The position numbers and the translations under genes were made by a program. This document shows positions 35,793 through 36,404 of a stretch of 36,404 nt of DNA, in pieces. A model generated the notes under the pieces. The model worked only from the letters and a program-made list of their open reading frames with translations. It was not told the DNA's origin and searched no databases. Source of the stretch: an uncultured Alphaproteobacteria bacterium. GTDB taxonomy: Bacteria > Pseudomonadota > Alphaproteobacteria > Caulobacterales > Aquidulcibacteraceae. Positions within the stretch are counted from its first letter, which is position 1. Each line of letters starts with the position of its first letter. Location of the stretch: contig CADEEA010000032.1 in NCBI GenBank assembly GCA_902826245.1, forward strand, positions 1-36,404. Direction: 5' to 3'.

Positions 35793-36404
35793 TGGCTGGG
35801 CCCTCTTCCGAAATTGGCAAAACGCCGGAGCGGGGAGGGGGTGTCCTGCGCGTCACCATCCTGGGCTGCGGCTCATCGGGGGGAGTTCCGCGCGCCACCG
35901 GCGATTGGGGCGTGTGCGATCCGGCGGAACCAAAGAACCGCCGCTCACGCTGCGGACTGCTGCTGCAGAAATGGCGTGGCGCGGCCGGCGCGGCGAGCGA
36001 GGCCACAAGCGTGCTAATCGACACGCCTCCGGAGCTGCGCCAACAGCTGGCCGCGGCGAACCCGGGTCATCTCGACGCCGTCCTGATCAGCCATGATCAC
36101 GCCGACCAGGTCGCGGGCTTCGACGATATCCGCGCCTTCTTCATCGCCGCGCGCAAGCAGATTCCAGTTTGGATCGACGAACCGACCAGGCGGACGTTTC
36201 TGCGGCGCTACGGCTACGCGTTCGATACCCAAGCCGGCTACCCGGCAATCGCGCGCGACGCCGGCCACATGGCGCCGCGGGTTCCGGTGGAGACCGCCGG
36301 CCCCGGCGGCGCGCTGGAGATCCTGCCGGCGGAGCAAGGCCACGGCTCTCCCAATTCCACCGGCCACCACATTGGCGGCTTCCCCTCTGCCACCCATGTC
36401 GTGT
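35792..36404 (+). CDS. Metallo-beta-lactamase-fold hydrolase (COG1235/PhnP-like), 3' end cut
   Basis: The ATG shares its first base with the lpd stop (TGATG). The visible 204 codons give VTILGCGSSGGVPR, CDPAEPKNRRSRCGLLL, a STS-like VLIDTPPELRQQL, then VLISHDHADQVAGFDDIR, and a second motif region EQGHGSP. These fit the PhnP-like MBL proteins often encoded after tatD in alphaproteobacteria. The metal motif reads H-D-H-A-D-Q instead of H-x-H-x-D-H, which I believe occurs in this subgroup. The reading frame runs off the window, so the C-terminal metal ligands cannot be seen. The initial 15 residues before the first strand are atypical, so a later start is possible. Confidence 0.85.
   Translation, partial: MAGPSSEIGKTPERGGGVLRVTILGCGSSGGVPRATGDWGVCDPAEPKNRRSRCGLLLQKWRGAAGAASEATSVLIDTPPELRQQLAAANPGHLDAVLISHDHADQVAGFDDIRAFFIAARKQIPVWIDEPTRRTFLRRYGYAFDTQAGYPAIARDAGHMAPRVPVETAGPGGALEILPAEQGHGSPNSTGHHIGGFPSATHVV

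Overview
The window reads as GC-rich chromosomal DNA of an alphaproteobacterium, most like Caulobacterales/Hyphomonadaceae. The family assignment is inference from gene content and synteny. Supporting signs are the tig-clpP-clpX-lon-HU block, an NDUFS4-type complex I accessory subunit gene, Coq7, a Y51 PII protein next to glutamine synthetase, tmk-holB-tatD order, and ppiD-trpE divergent from tpiA-secG-pyrG. Almost all of it is core housekeeping DNA. I see no CRISPR array, no intact insertion sequence, no prophage and no biosynthetic island.

Layout. 1-2469: 5'-clipped tRNA-Leu(CAA), then plus-strand yqaA-like, dsbB, coq7 and a GNAT gene. 2466-6232: minus-strand ppiD, trpE and DUF1905, overlapping or nearly so. 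6326-9617: tpiA, secG (with a very long low-complexity tail) and pyrG. 9617-10513: a compositionally foreign-looking DUF4238 gene fused by overlap to the end of pyrG, followed by a pair of inverted REP-like palindromes. 10870-13467: minus-strand secreted TonB-C-like protein, class V aminotransferase and a VOC protein. 13541-15386: glnB-glnA with a clear intrinsic terminator. 15657-17962: a bifunctional NAD(P)HX repair enzyme and an unknown membrane protein. 17978-20356: minus-strand thermonuclease, tRNA-Leu(UAG) and an OafA-type acyltransferase. 20530-27350: trigger factor, ClpP, ClpX, Lon, HU and the NDUFS4 homologue, with candidate heat-shock promoters before clpX and lon. 27471-27649: tRNA-Arg(UCU) and tRNA-Ser(UGA) in opposite orientation. 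27806-32452: rlpA, a D,D-carboxypeptidase, tmk, holB and tatD. 32550-36404: a small membrane protein, marC, a 108-bp cruciform-forming repeat, a cupin, dihydrolipoyl dehydrogenase and a 3'-truncated metallo-beta-lactamase-fold gene.

The genes form several functional groups: protein folding and quality control (DsbB, PpiD, trigger factor, ClpXP, Lon), nitrogen control (PII/GlnA), envelope maintenance (RlpA-SPOR, PBP5-like carboxypeptidase, SecG, acyltransferase), replication precursors and clamp loading (Tmk, HolB, PyrG), and metabolite repair (Nnr). The least ordinary items are the DUF4238 insertion with its REP pair, the 108-bp three-hairpin element before the cupin-lpd pair, the loss of metG and split of tatD from the MBL gene in an otherwise conserved cluster, the HxN metal motif in TatD, and leader hairpins before pyrG and tig. 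I did not find a convincing new multi-gene system.
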